Shown here piece after piece: positions 43,583 to 52,626 of a stretch of DNA of 64,000 bases; position 1 is the stretch's first letter; the number at the start of each line of letters is the position of its first letter. The position numbers and the translations under genes were made by a program. The notes beneath the pieces were generated by a model, which saw only the letters and a list, made by a program, of their open reading frames with translations, searched no databases and had not been told where the DNA came from. Source of the stretch: JACJYM01 sp965230495 (GTDB taxonomy: Bacteria > Bacteroidota > Bacteroidia > Chitinophagales > Saprospiraceae); NCBI GenBank assembly GCA_965230495.1, contig OZ246004.1, forward strand, positions 1,178,001 through 1,242,000, in the 5' to 3' direction.

Positions 43583-44047
43583 GTGAGAAACACTATTGGT
43601 AAAATAATTGCAACGTTTTTTGGTGCAGGTTACTCTCCTATTGCTCCAGGTACCGTAGGAGCTATTTTTGCTTTTTTATTAAGTTGGGTACTTTACAATA
43701 GTGTTGATAATTCTTTATTTATTCTTATACATTGTGTACTATTTATTGTAAGTCTTTTTACCGGAATATGGTCTACTAATATTGTTATGAAAGAATGGGG
43801 AAAGGACCCTTCTCGCGTAGTTATTGATGAGGCTCATGGTTTTTGGACTGCAGTTCTTTTTATATCACCTTCCCTAACTAACCTTTTGGTAGCTCTTGTT
43901 CTTTTTAGGTTTTATGACATTCTAAAACCTTTGGGTATTCGTTATTTCGACAAAATGGATAGTGCGTTGGGAGTAATGTTAGATGATTCTTTGGCAGGAA
44001 TATATGCTGGGATAAGTTCTTGGGTTCTTATTAGTTTTGTGTTTTAG
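43583..44047 (+). CDS. PgpA-type phosphatase, candidate phosphatidylinositol-phosphate phosphatase
   Basis: 154 residues with about four membrane segments. RVVIDEAHGFWTAV, RFYDILKP and GVMLDDSLAGIYAG match the PgpA family, which hydrolyses phosphatidylglycerol phosphate. In the Bacteroides inositol-lipid cluster a PgpA protein dephosphorylates phosphatidylinositol phosphate; the position here between inositol-phosphate synthase and lipid kinase genes suggests the same. The start is GTG at 43583, and the gene forms a chain with 44051-46002. Confidence 0.8.
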   Translation: MRNTIGKIIATFFGAGYSPIAPGTVGAIFAFLLSWVLYNSVDNSLFILIHCVLFIVSLFTGIWSTNIVMKEWGKDPSRVVIDEAHGFWTAVLFISPSLTNLLVALVLFRFYDILKPLGIRYFDKMDSALGVMLDDSLAGIYAGISSWVLISFVF

Positions 44048-44050
44048 AAA

Positions 44051-44443
44051 ATGGATAAAAAACCTACCACACTTCAGTCCTTTATTAGATCGCAAATCGG
44101 ATCATCATTAGCCACTGCTACAGATTTTATTGTTTTCTTTCTAGCAAAGGATTTATTTGGTATTTATTATGCCATTGCTTCATATCTTGGAAATATAGCG
44201 GGTGCTATTGTTAGTTTTTTACTTGGTCGAAATTGGGCTTTTAAAAACAAAGAGGGAAAAATATCAAATCAGGCTTTAAAATATATTATTACCTCCGGGA
44301 TGAGCAGTATCTTAAACACAGGGATATTAATTCTGTTGGTAGAGTATACTGGAATACAACCTTTTTACGGAAAGGTTATAGTCTCTTTGATTATAGGTTT
44401 GAGTTTTAATTTTTTCATGTATAAGTATTTTGTCTTTAAATAG
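44051..44443 (+). CDS. GtrA family membrane protein
   Basis: 130 residues with four membrane segments (VVFFLAK..., YLGNIAGAIVSFLLGRNWAF). The RNWAFKNKE segment is the GtrA signature. GtrA proteins are thought to flip polyprenyl-linked sugars or other lipids across the inner membrane. It starts 3 nt after the PgpA-type stop and is followed 6 nt later by a lipid kinase, so moving an inositol-lipid or precursor is a reasonable guess, not a shown role. Confidence 0.85.
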   Translation: MDKKPTTLQSFIRSQIGSSLATATDFIVFFLAKDLFGIYYAIASYLGNIAGAIVSFLLGRNWAFKNKEGKISNQALKYIITSGMSSILNTGILILLVEYTGIQPFYGKVIVSLIIGLSFNFFMYKYFVFK

Positions 44444-44449
44444 CGTATA

Positions 44450-45346
44450 ATGAAAAAGGATATCCTATTTATAGTAAACCCCTTCTCAGGTACATCTAAT
44501 AAAGAAGATTTTGAAAGAAGTGTAGATCTTCTTTTACATAAAGAAAGGTTCGACTATAAAATTGTTTATACAGAAGCTCCTCTACATGGAAAAGAATTGG
44601 CTAAGGAAGCTGTTGCAGACAATATAGATATTGTAGCATCTGTTGGAGGTGATGGTACAGTTAATGAAATTGCTTCTCAATTAGTCCATTCCCATACTTC
44701 TCTTGCCATTGTTCCAGGGGGCAGTGGTAATGGATTGGCTAATCATCTAGGTATAAGCAGGAAAATAAAAAAAGCTATTCAAAATATCAATAATGGCGAA
44801 CAACAACTAATTGACTCTTGTACGCTTAATGATCAATTTTTTATTAATGTAGGTGGCATCGGCTTCGACGCCAAGGTATCTCACATGTTGAAAAAAGATA
44901 AGAAGCGAGGATTCCAGGCATATTTCCGAAATACTTTCAAGGAACTAAGTCGTTTTAAATCTGTAGAAGCTCATATTGAAATTCCAGAACTTAATATTTC
45001 TAAGACCTCCAAATATGCTTTTATGGCGGTATCAAATGGCTCGATGTACGGCTACAACTTTGCTGTTTGTCCTCCTGCCCACTTGGATGATGGAATAATG
45101 GATGTACTATTACTCAAGGATAATAAGATCGTAAAATATCTTTTGTCAAGTTATAAAGCATTAACCAAGACTATACACAAAAGTAAATTAGTAGAATACT
45201 ACCAATGTAAAGAAATCAATATAACTACCGAACCTAATCAATTTTATCATATAGATGGTGAAGCATTTCTTTCAAAAGGACAGCACCACTTTAGGATTAA
45301 CCCTAAAAGTATCCGTATATTGTTAGACAAAGATAAGCGTATATGA
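44450..45346 (+). CDS. Diacylglycerol/ceramide kinase family (YegS/LCB5 type)
   Basis: 298 residues. The catalytic ASVGGDGTVNEIASQL (around residue 63-77) and VPGGSGNGLANHLGI identify the DAGK-catalytic domain shared by bacterial DgkB, YegS and sphingosine kinases. In this locus it could phosphorylate diacylglycerol released by an AUR1-like reaction, or ceramide, as the Caulobacter CpgB kinase does. Substrate cannot be read from sequence. Its last four bases overlap the ABC ATPase gene. Confidence 0.75.
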   Translation: MKKDILFIVNPFSGTSNKEDFERSVDLLLHKERFDYKIVYTEAPLHGKELAKEAVADNIDIVASVGGDGTVNEIASQLVHSHTSLAIVPGGSGNGLANHLGISRKIKKAIQNINNGEQQLIDSCTLNDQFFINVGGIGFDAKVSHMLKKDKKRGFQAYFRNTFKELSRFKSVEAHIEIPELNISKTSKYAFMAVSNGSMYGYNFAVCPPAHLDDGIMDVLLLKDNKIVKYLLSSYKALTKTIHKSKLVEYYQCKEINITTEPNQFYHIDGEAFLSKGQHHFRINPKSIRILLDKDKRI

Positions 45347-46002
45347 TTGAAGCTAAGGATATTCAAAAATCGTATGATCAACTTAGTATATTAAAAGGCA
45401 TAGATTTGAAAGTGGAAAAATCTGAGATCTTAGCTATAATGGGTAAATCGGGAGCTGGTAAAAGTACTCTATTACATATATTAGGAACACTTGATAAGCC
45501 TGATAATGGAAGTTTAATAATCGACGGTACGAATCTAAGCAATTTATCAGATAAAGAAGTCTCAATATTTAGAAATAAAAAATTGGGGTTTGTTTTCCAA
45601 TTTCATCATTTATTGGCCGAATTCACCGCTCTTGAAAATATTTGTATACCTGCTTTTATTAAAGGGGTGAAAAAAGAAGAAGCTGAGAATAAAGCTAGAA
45701 AACTATTGGAAACGTTAGGAATTGCTAATAGAGAGAGTCATAAGCCTTCAGAACTGTCAGGTGGTGAGCAACAACGAGTTGCTATAGCAAGAGCCCTGAT
45801 CAATGATCCCTTAGTTATATTTGCTGATGAACCAACAGGCAATCTTGATTACGAAAGTAGTGAGGAGTTCCACAAATTAATCAAACAATTGAATAAGGAA
45901 TTAGGACAAACTTTTGTAATTGTTACTCATAATCAGGACTTAGCCAATCTTAGTGATAGAGTGATCTATATGAAGGATGGAATTATAATTCCTTCACTAT
46001 GA
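45343..46002 (+). CDS. LolD-type ABC transporter ATPase
   Basis: 219 residues. Walker A GKSGAGKST, signature LSGGEQQRVAIARAL, Walker B LVIFADEPTGNLD and the LolD-like HHLLAEFTALENI segment are present. LolD works with LolC/LolE to release lipoproteins from the inner membrane, or with FtsX/MacB-type permeases. No permease gene is adjacent. The gene overlaps the lipid kinase by 4 nt and converges with 45997-46650, with a 6-nt overlap. Confidence 0.85.
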   Translation: MIEAKDIQKSYDQLSILKGIDLKVEKSEILAIMGKSGAGKSTLLHILGTLDKPDNGSLIIDGTNLSNLSDKEVSIFRNKKLGFVFQFHHLLAEFTALENICIPAFIKGVKKEEAENKARKLLETLGIANRESHKPSELSGGEQQRVAIARALINDPLVIFADEPTGNLDYESSEEFHKLIKQLNKELGQTFVIVTHNQDLANLSDRVIYMKDGIIIPSL

Positions 46003-46650
46003 TTCAGAGAAGAAAAAATATAAAGATAACGCCAATAGATCTTTAAGTTCCCTTGACTCAAGCTCTTTAAGAAAAAGAAACATTCTATTGGTAGGCCCAT
46101 CAATTTTTAATGGATTAATAACTTCTGCCACTTCCTTTCCCTTAATTATACACTTATTTGTACTTATTATCTTATCTACGGTAATTTCCGCTCTTTTTTC
46201 CCCAGTTTTGGTTACAAGCTGCATCGCATCCGTGATGTATCCATACAACTCTTTATCATAATACACTTCGATGGATTTACCATCCATAATATATCCTATC
46301 TCATAATCAAAAGAACTTAGCAGTAAAATAGAACGATCCGTATTTCTATAAATTTTAAAAGCATAAGAAAAGATATTCTCATGATATACCGTACTCAGAC
46401 TACCAGTGGTTATCGGGTTAAATCCATTTTCTGAACACTCATCTACCCTATCCACTGAAAGTAAGCCAATTTCCTCATGTGTAGCAGGAACCAAAGCAGC
46501 TTTGTTTTGTACTAACTTTGACTTTAGTTTCTGTAAATCTCTTCTAAGCCTACCTTTTGTATTTCCAATAGCAATGGCAAATTGAACGATTTGATAGAGG
46601 ATAAAGGTTATAGAAGCAAATATTACAAACAATATAAATAATCTGATCAT
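45997..46650 (-). CDS. Membrane-anchored protein of unknown function
   Basis: 217 residues. A single N-terminal hydrophobic segment (FILFVIFASITFILYQIVQF) with Arg/Lys-rich downstream flank anchors it. The remainder (LQKLKSKLVQNKAAL..., DGKSIEVYYDKELYGYIT) looks like a small soluble alpha/beta domain with no recognised motif. The last 6 nt overlap the convergent ABC ATPase gene. Confidence 0.5.
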   Translation of the reverse strand: MIRLFILFVIFASITFILYQIVQFAIAIGNTKGRLRRDLQKLKSKLVQNKAALVPATHEEIGLLSVDRVDECSENGFNPITTGSLSTVYHENIFSYAFKIYRNTDRSILLLSSFDYEIGYIMDGKSIEVYYDKELYGYITDAMQLVTKTGEKRAEITVDKIISTNKCIIKGKEVAEVINPLKIDGPTNRMFLFLKELESRELKDLLALSLYFFFSES

Positions 46651-46723
46651 GTCATTCTTTTCTCATAACAATTATAGATATTACTTAGCTAATAAAAACA
46701 TCTGATCGACCATGTAAATAATA

Positions 46724-49558
46724 TTAACGACTAATGTCAGAAACATTGTTTTGCTTATTTTTTCTTATTAAGAATATAGTTGAACTACATACTAGTAGAA
46801 TTAAAAGCCAACTCCATATCTTTGTTTCTACGAAAAAACTATTAGCAATAGGCTCTACACTGCCATAAATAACCCATGAAGCCCAATTGCCCGGTCGTCT
46901 CACCATTGGACTCGTCAACTCATCATTCGTACAATATGATATCTGAGCCAATCTCAAAGATTCCGATTTGCTCCGCCCCCTCTTTAAATTAGCATAAAAC
47001 ATCTCCATCAATTGCATCGTTGATCTATCAGGCGTATTCCAATAACTTCCCATCGTCGAGCTAGTTCCTGTCTGTGAAAACGCTCGACATAAACTCATAC
47101 TACCCTCTCCCAATACTTCCTTCCCTACCCCCGTCTGACATGCACTCAATATCACAAAATCTGGTTGATTATTCAAACTCAATATCTCCCTATAGGTCAA
47201 GCGATTATCTCCTGTCGCATCCTCATGTAATAACATATAGGAATTCAAATAATTATCCTCATCTACCAACGCATGTAATGAAAAATGAACCATATCATAT
47301 TCCGAAATCTTACTCTCTATATTATCAGGTGTCACTTCTCCATTCAGATAATAATCCCCTGAGTATATAGATGCACATCTCTCTATCTCATCAGCTGCAT
47401 ATTTCAATGGTCTCAGCGCCATCTCCGTAGTACTATCACTAGTGGTATAATACTCCTCTGAAAATCTCCCTAAATATTCTTCATCATATTCTACCCCAAT
47501 TCCTAAATAACTTTCTATCCTTCTTCCTTCATCTACATTCATCAGTTCAGCACAATAGTAGAGATAACTGATCTCATAATCATTTACTAAATAATTTGTT
47601 ATATCCTCCCAGTTCGTTGCAGGTTTATTTATCAACGAACTGAAAGATACTTTCTTAACAGGACCATCTGGTACTATTATCAAATGAGTAGTACCTTCAA
47701 ACTTCGAAAAATTTAATACTTCGCCTAATAATATCTCATAAAGCTTTTTTGAACTACTGATATATGACTCTTCTGTCGATTTTGAATAATTAACCTCTGT
47801 AGAACTCCTCAATAATTCCAGATGCTCATTTACCAATGAATCCAAATCCTCTTCTAATTCATACTCAAATACTTCTGATTCATTTTTATCGATGGCAAAT
47901 ATTTTTAAATCTCCCTCATGATAAAAATATTTAATCAATAGTTGACTATCCTTCAGCCTCTCTTGTATATCTCTGATCGTAGGGGTGTCCTCTCCCTTAT
48001 AATTCAAAATACTGGGATACTCTTTTTCTATGAAGGATTTGTAATCATCATACATTTTCAATTTCTCTAATCTATCTATTGTATCTGTCCTATCATTGGA
48101 TACTTGAGAATGTAGGTGAATATATTTATTTATTGAGTCTACCGGTACTCCTGCAAAACCAAGTGATTCTCTTAATGAAAAGGCGTTTTTTAATACATAA
48201 GCATTCGATTCCTGAGATAATTCAAAGGCATAGTCCTTAAATTCTTCGCTCGATTCATTACCGTATAAATCTAAATAAAATCTAATGCTGTTATGGTACA
48301 TGTCTCGCCCATGAGCGGTCAACCTATATATCGATGAATTAGAATTAAAAGTAGATTTTACTCTTTCAAACAAATCATACATCAGATCATAATGAAACTT
48401 TGCACTATCTCTATACTCTTTTGCAGCGTTTAGTCTATAATATTTATCAGAATAATACTTCGCTTTCAAATACAAGGCCTCTACCAACCATATCTCTATC
48501 GGAAAGCTATTTGCCGTTAACTTTCCAACCTTCATTAGTGAATCCATTTCCGGTAAAGCAGTTATTAAAGCTGTGTCCGCATAAGCAAAAGATTCTTCAT
48601 CATCTCCAAAATAATCCCGCATCTGTGCAAAACGAACCAGTTCTTTAATGTATGATCTTTTATCAACCGAAGTTGAAAGCTTCATCAGAGCCGTAGAATA
48701 ATACTTAATAGAATTTGGTTCTTCATTTATATTTCTATAATATTCTGATAGGTTAATCAAATACTCAATATCATCTTCCCCAAATAACTCTTTTGCCTTG
48801 TCTAAATACTCTTTTGCTTTGATTAGTTTATGTTCATTAAGATATAGCTCAATAATATAATAATAAAAGGCTCCATATGAAGAACATGTTTCTATCCCTT
48901 CCTGGTATACTTTTTCTGCCTTAAAATAATTAGTGTTATGAAAATAATATTTGCCCAAAAAACTATATTGCTTACATCTTTTATTTCTTAGTTTTCCTTT
49001 ACTAAACTTTAATGCCATAAGGATGAATTCAATTGCATTTTTTTGATCTCCCAATCTACTATAACAAATCGAAGTATTATTTAAAGCATTATTTAAGTAA
49101 GTAATGTCCTGATACTTTTCGAAAATTTCCAAAACTGACTTAAAGTAGTCTATGGCTGTTGTATATTGTTTCAATACCATCAATCTTCTGCCCTGGATGC
49201 TAGTCAAACGGGCTATTGCTAATTCATTGCTCTCCGGTACTTCTTCCTTTATTCGTTCCAAATAATCCATAAAGTATTCGGTAGAATCCTTTAAATCCGC
49301 AATCTGTGCGAGACCAGAAATAGAGTAGATAATATTTAACCAATCACTATCCAATTTAAAAGTTTCTATTGATTGATTATAGTAAAATTTCGAAGAGTCT
49401 AAAGAACCTTGTAATCTCAGGTTTTTGGCTAAAAAATATAAAGAATCTCCTATATCAGAATTTAGTTTCTTTTGAGAGAAAGTCTCAGTTAAATTAATAC
49501 TGCTGACCCAAACGATCAGCAGTATTATAGTTTTAAAGTCTTTATCAAATCTTTGCAA
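46724..49558 (-). CDS. TPR-CHAT putative protease with C-terminal membrane anchor, copy 2
   Basis: 944 residues, the same plan as copy 1: signal-type start (FKTIILLIVWVSSINLTETFS), TPR helices, CHAT domain with His762 (HFSLHALVDE) and Cys807 (ILSACQTGVG), then one membrane helix (~914-930) and an 18-residue basic-to-polar tail. Residues ~254-904 are nearly identical to copy 1; the N-terminal 250 and the tail differ, though homologous in layout. The start overlaps the surface-protein stop by 14 nt. CHAT peptidases include HetF and the Craspase protease; this envelope-facing form with a surface partner is not a system I know. Confidence 0.8.
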   Translation of the reverse strand: MQRFDKDFKTIILLIVWVSSINLTETFSQKKLNSDIGDSLYFLAKNLRLQGSLDSSKFYYNQSIETFKLDSDWLNIIYSISGLAQIADLKDSTEYFMDYLERIKEEVPESNELAIARLTSIQGRRLMVLKQYTTAIDYFKSVLEIFEKYQDITYLNNALNNTSICYSRLGDQKNAIEFILMALKFSKGKLRNKRCKQYSFLGKYYFHNTNYFKAEKVYQEGIETCSSYGAFYYYIIELYLNEHKLIKAKEYLDKAKELFGEDDIEYLINLSEYYRNINEEPNSIKYYSTALMKLSTSVDKRSYIKELVRFAQMRDYFGDDEESFAYADTALITALPEMDSLMKVGKLTANSFPIEIWLVEALYLKAKYYSDKYYRLNAAKEYRDSAKFHYDLMYDLFERVKSTFNSNSSIYRLTAHGRDMYHNSIRFYLDLYGNESSEEFKDYAFELSQESNAYVLKNAFSLRESLGFAGVPVDSINKYIHLHSQVSNDRTDTIDRLEKLKMYDDYKSFIEKEYPSILNYKGEDTPTIRDIQERLKDSQLLIKYFYHEGDLKIFAIDKNESEVFEYELEEDLDSLVNEHLELLRSSTEVNYSKSTEESYISSSKKLYEILLGEVLNFSKFEGTTHLIIVPDGPVKKVSFSSLINKPATNWEDITNYLVNDYEISYLYYCAELMNVDEGRRIESYLGIGVEYDEEYLGRFSEEYYTTSDSTTEMALRPLKYAADEIERCASIYSGDYYLNGEVTPDNIESKISEYDMVHFSLHALVDEDNYLNSYMLLHEDATGDNRLTYREILSLNNQPDFVILSACQTGVGKEVLGEGSMSLCRAFSQTGTSSTMGSYWNTPDRSTMQLMEMFYANLKRGRSKSESLRLAQISYCTNDELTSPMVRRPGNWASWVIYGSVEPIANSFFVETKIWSWLLILLVCSSTIFLIRKNKQNNVSDISR
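46845..48797 (-). repeat. 1.95-kb near-identical tract shared by the two CHAT genes, copy 2
   Basis: Counterpart of 12895-14846. The homology begins abruptly at AGCAATAGGCTCTACAC on the membrane-anchor side and fades at the TPR side near CTCTTTTGCC, within the codons for the TPR region. Both edges lie inside the coding region, not at gene ends. Confidence 0.9.
49495..49527 (-). repeat. Inverted repeat at the surface-protein/CHAT junction, copy 2
   Basis: TAATACTGCTGA (49495-49506) and TCAGCAGTATTA (49516-49527), perfect 12-bp arms and a 9-nt loop, at the same place as the copy 1 hairpin but of different sequence. Not followed by a long T-run here, so translational coupling or mRNA stability is a better guess than termination. 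Confidence 0.6.
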
Positions 49559-51110
49559 ATTTTAAGATTTGTTCATTTTTATCATTAAAAATATAAATAA
49601 AATATAAACCTCGTTCAAAGCAAGAAACATCTATTGCTTTACTCACATCCAAATACGTTAATATGTTCTTTTTAACTATACTTCCATTCGTATCTGTAAT
49701 AATAATTTTTATAGTCTCATCACCTCTTAAATCTAAATTCTCCAAAATCAAATAACTTGTAGCAGGGTTAGGTCTAACAAAAATATCAGATACTTCCGCA
49801 ATATTTTTCAAGTTGTGTCCTTCAACTTCAACTTCTTGATCAGGATCAAAATAATTACAGGTTTCATTCGGGTTGTAAGCCACTTCTCTACAAATAATAT
49901 TTTCAGCTAACGGTATTGCCGGTTCATTATCGAATTCGACACCGCCAGATACAAGAATACATTTTTCTTGAATCATGCTAAGTAACGTAAGGTTATAACA
50001 AATATCCAAATCTACCCACCCTATGGTTTCTTCAATTGGAGGATTTAAAGGATCCAAAGAACCCGGCAACATAATATTGTTAAAAATCACCTTCAAATGT
50101 TGAGGGTCATTAATATCCCAAGTAAGTAAACAATCATCACTTGCGTCTATTAATTCTACTCCATTAGGAGGAATTGTTTCCAATAACAAATCTACATCTA
50201 CATCTACAACAGGATCCACACCAGCGTTTTGAAAATACACTCTGTATCTTATTGTTTCGTCAACATCTAGCTCTGATATATAATCTTTATTGGTGTCAAT
50301 ATAGTTAGGGTCATGAGGATTATTATGAACTACGGAAGTTAATGTATATATAGGCATTTCACTCATACCATTACTTCCATTATTTCCCTCATTATCACCA
50401 GTAGCAGGAATAATAGAAGGACAATCATTGTCAATTTTTATAACTGCTCGCGTATCAATCTGTGATGAAGAAGGCATCATACACTGTGTAGGTATATAGA
50501 TAAATCTTTGTTCTCCGAATTGCAGGTTATCAAACTCCCAAGTATACATATGAGTGTATCCTTCAGCACTATAGTCAGAAACCTTCCATGTAGGTTGATT
50601 TACCCAATTATTATAGTCATCTAGAATTTCGGGATCAATAACTCCCAACTCGTTTTTATTGTAGTGAAACTCTATACACCCATCTACTGGATCATATTTA
50701 TTACCTTCAAATCTTAAGATATAATAATTGTCATGATTTTCCACTAAATTCCAACTAGAAATTATATCTACCTTATTATAAAGAGCTTTTGGTAAAATAT
50801 TATTATTAGAAATGCCATTCTGGACATCACTAAAGATAAATTTATCAACATCTTCTCCATCATATGGCTCTGCATAATAAACGGTAGCATTGGTAGGTAC
50901 ATTATTTATATTATACTGATGTGTATGATCATCAGCAAATGTATAATGCCCATCACCTAAGAGATAAAAAGTAAGATGATTAGATGGAATAAAAGAATTG
51001 TACTGATAATTTCCATTTCCAGCATACGTCATTGTAAATTGGCCATTCAACAAGCCAGTAAAAAATAGACAATAGAATAGAAGAAAAAAATGTTGCATTT
51101 TAACGTTCAT
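49545..51110 (-). CDS. T9SS-sorted surface protein of the CHAT module, copy 2
   Basis: About 521 residues and intact. Signal peptide LLFYCLFFTGLLNG, then a domain shared with copy 1 (LTFYLLGDGHYTF...), a DUF11-like/DUF7619 unit (TIRYRVYFQNAGVD, LPGSLDPLNPPIEET, GWVDLDICYNL) and a type A T9SS sorting domain (RPNPATSYLILEN ... FERGLYFIYIFND). It should be exported across the outer membrane and attached or released at the surface. No enzymatic motif is seen. The ATG at 51110 (MNVKMQHFF) is chosen over an upstream TTG. Its stop overlaps the CHAT start by 14 nt, so the pair is coexpressed. Confidence 0.8.
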   Translation of the reverse strand: MNVKMQHFFLLFYCLFFTGLLNGQFTMTYAGNGNYQYNSFIPSNHLTFYLLGDGHYTFADDHTHQYNINNVPTNATVYYAEPYDGEDVDKFIFSDVQNGISNNNILPKALYNKVDIISSWNLVENHDNYYILRFEGNKYDPVDGCIEFHYNKNELGVIDPEILDDYNNWVNQPTWKVSDYSAEGYTHMYTWEFDNLQFGEQRFIYIPTQCMMPSSSQIDTRAVIKIDNDCPSIIPATGDNEGNNGSNGMSEMPIYTLTSVVHNNPHDPNYIDTNKDYISELDVDETIRYRVYFQNAGVDPVVDVDVDLLLETIPPNGVELIDASDDCLLTWDINDPQHLKVIFNNIMLPGSLDPLNPPIEETIGWVDLDICYNLTLLSMIQEKCILVSGGVEFDNEPAIPLAENIICREVAYNPNETCNYFDPDQEVEVEGHNLKNIAEVSDIFVRPNPATSYLILENLDLRGDETIKIIITDTNGSIVKKNILTYLDVSKAIDVSCFERGLYFIYIFNDKNEQILKFAKI

Positions 51111-51387
51111 TTTCAAGAGTTTTTAATTAGATAATTTTATAATTTAAGGTGTTTACTTTATGACAAAAGAAATGAATGTGATCACATACTTTGATGAATA
51201 CAAAACGTCGAAATGATAAATATTTGACAATTAGTCTTTGGTGGTATCTCATAAGTTTTAACTCTATCTATGGAGATACCGAAGAGATAAAGTTCATCGT
51301 TTTTCATTTTAACCATGTTATACTCAACAGTATAACTTCAAATATAAAAAACGTGTGACCCCACTTCCAAAAAAATGGAGTAGAAGT
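51091..51387 (-). repeat. Upstream region of the CHAT module, copy 2, near-identical to 17227-17522
   Basis: A gene-free region with ATGTGATCACAT (51176-51187), GGTATCTC...GAGATACC (51243-51280) and GTTATAC-N6-GTATAAC (51317-51336), all in register with copy 1. Beyond 51387 up to the glycosyltransferase stop at 51463 the sequences part and nothing else is recognised. Confidence 0.75.
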
Positions 51388-51462
51388 TCAAATTCAATAT
51401 TTATAAACTGTTCTGGTAACATTTGGATAATACACATATGATCTCATTGCTTCTACAATTTT

Positions 51463-52626
51463 CTATGGATGGTTAAAAACACTTTCGAGTTTATTCACTG
51501 CTGAATCCCATGAACAATTTGTTTCAACAAACTTCCTTGCTGCCATTCTTATATTTTGATGAAGAATTTTGTCTTTCAAGCTAAAATATTGGTTTTTAAA
51601 CTCTAAAGGAGTATCCGCTATAAGAATTTCTTCATCTGGCTCCGCTCCAATACCTTTATTGACGGAAGAAGTAGTAATGACTGGAACACCCATAGCCATT
51701 GCTTCCAAGATTTTATTTTGTTGCCCTGTTCCTGCAAAAATTGGAGCAATAAATACCTTCATGCCTTTATAAGCATCTCGAATATCATCCCTCCAACCTG
51801 TTATGGTAATATATTTATTTGCTAAGCTAATTACATCATTATGTGGACTAGCTCCTGATATCTCAACTCTCAAACTCTTCTCTTCATTAACTATCATAGG
51901 AATGATCTCCTTACTCAGCAATTTTGTCGCTTCTATATTTGGAGGATAACTCATATTACCGACGAACCCTATATCCTTATTCTTCTCTGTTGAATTATCA
52001 AAATAGAAATAATTAAGATCTATCCCATTGGGTACAATCTTAATTTGCTCTTTATTACTAACATTAAGTATCTCTCTGTCTTCTTCTGTGATTATGGTAT
52101 GTCTGTCAAATTTTTTATACAATATAGATTCATAATCAAACATCAACTTGGATTCCAACTTGTAAATCCAATTATATGGGAAAGAAACTATCTTACTTCG
52201 CTTATTCATACTTTCACCAAAAGCATCCATATAATCTATTGTTTTGAAGTAGTTCAATCCCTCACAATAATAAGCCGCTCGGGCTAACTGGCAATACACG
52301 ACATCTGGGGCAATATTATTTACTATACTATTTATTCTGTTTCTAATCCTTTTGTTGGAAAAGTATGAAACCTGTAGGGGCATTCCTTTTAATAGACCAA
52401 AAAAACACCTAGTTATTCCTAAAAATCTATTTATCTTAAACAAGTGTAAAGAACTCGTTATTCTATCCACGGGTTCTAAATGTTCCTTAGTTATGTCATG
52501 TTGATGCAAAGAAATCAAGTGAATTTCATGCCTCTTACATAACAGTCTTATTTGGTGATACAACCTTAATTTATCACCTTTTTCCAATGGATATGGGAAC
52601 CTAGAAGATAGAACAACTATTTTCAC
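51463..52626 (-). CDS. Glycosyltransferase, GT4 type (TIGR03087-like)
   Basis: 387 residues. FPYPLEKGDKLRLYHQIRLL at the N-terminus, IVPNGIDLNYFYF in the middle and the C-terminal nucleotide-sugar segment VFIAPIFAGTGQQNKILEAM with MGVPVITTS are typical of GT-B GT4 enzymes. The N-terminus resembles TIGR03087 enzymes linked to exopolysaccharide. It would add a sugar to a lipid- or polysaccharide acceptor. The stop of hbd overlaps its start by 4 nt. Confidence 0.8.
   Translation of the reverse strand: MKIVVLSSRFPYPLEKGDKLRLYHQIRLLCKRHEIHLISLHQHDITKEHLEPVDRITSSLHLFKINRFLGITRCFFGLLKGMPLQVSYFSNKRIRNRINSIVNNIAPDVVYCQLARAAYYCEGLNYFKTIDYMDAFGESMNKRSKIVSFPYNWIYKLESKLMFDYESILYKKFDRHTIITEEDREILNVSNKEQIKIVPNGIDLNYFYFDNSTEKNKDIGFVGNMSYPPNIEATKLLSKEIIPMIVNEEKSLRVEISGASPHNDVISLANKYITITGWRDDIRDAYKGMKVFIAPIFAGTGQQNKILEAMAMGVPVITTSSVNKGIGAEPDEEILIADTPLEFKNQYFSLKDKILHQNIRMAARKFVETNCSWDSAVNKLESVFNHP

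Noticed and set aside
46724..49558. Hypothesis that the CHAT modules are a mobile element
   Set aside because: No transposase, integrase, terminal repeats or target-site duplication were seen at either copy; edges of near-identity lie inside coding regions.
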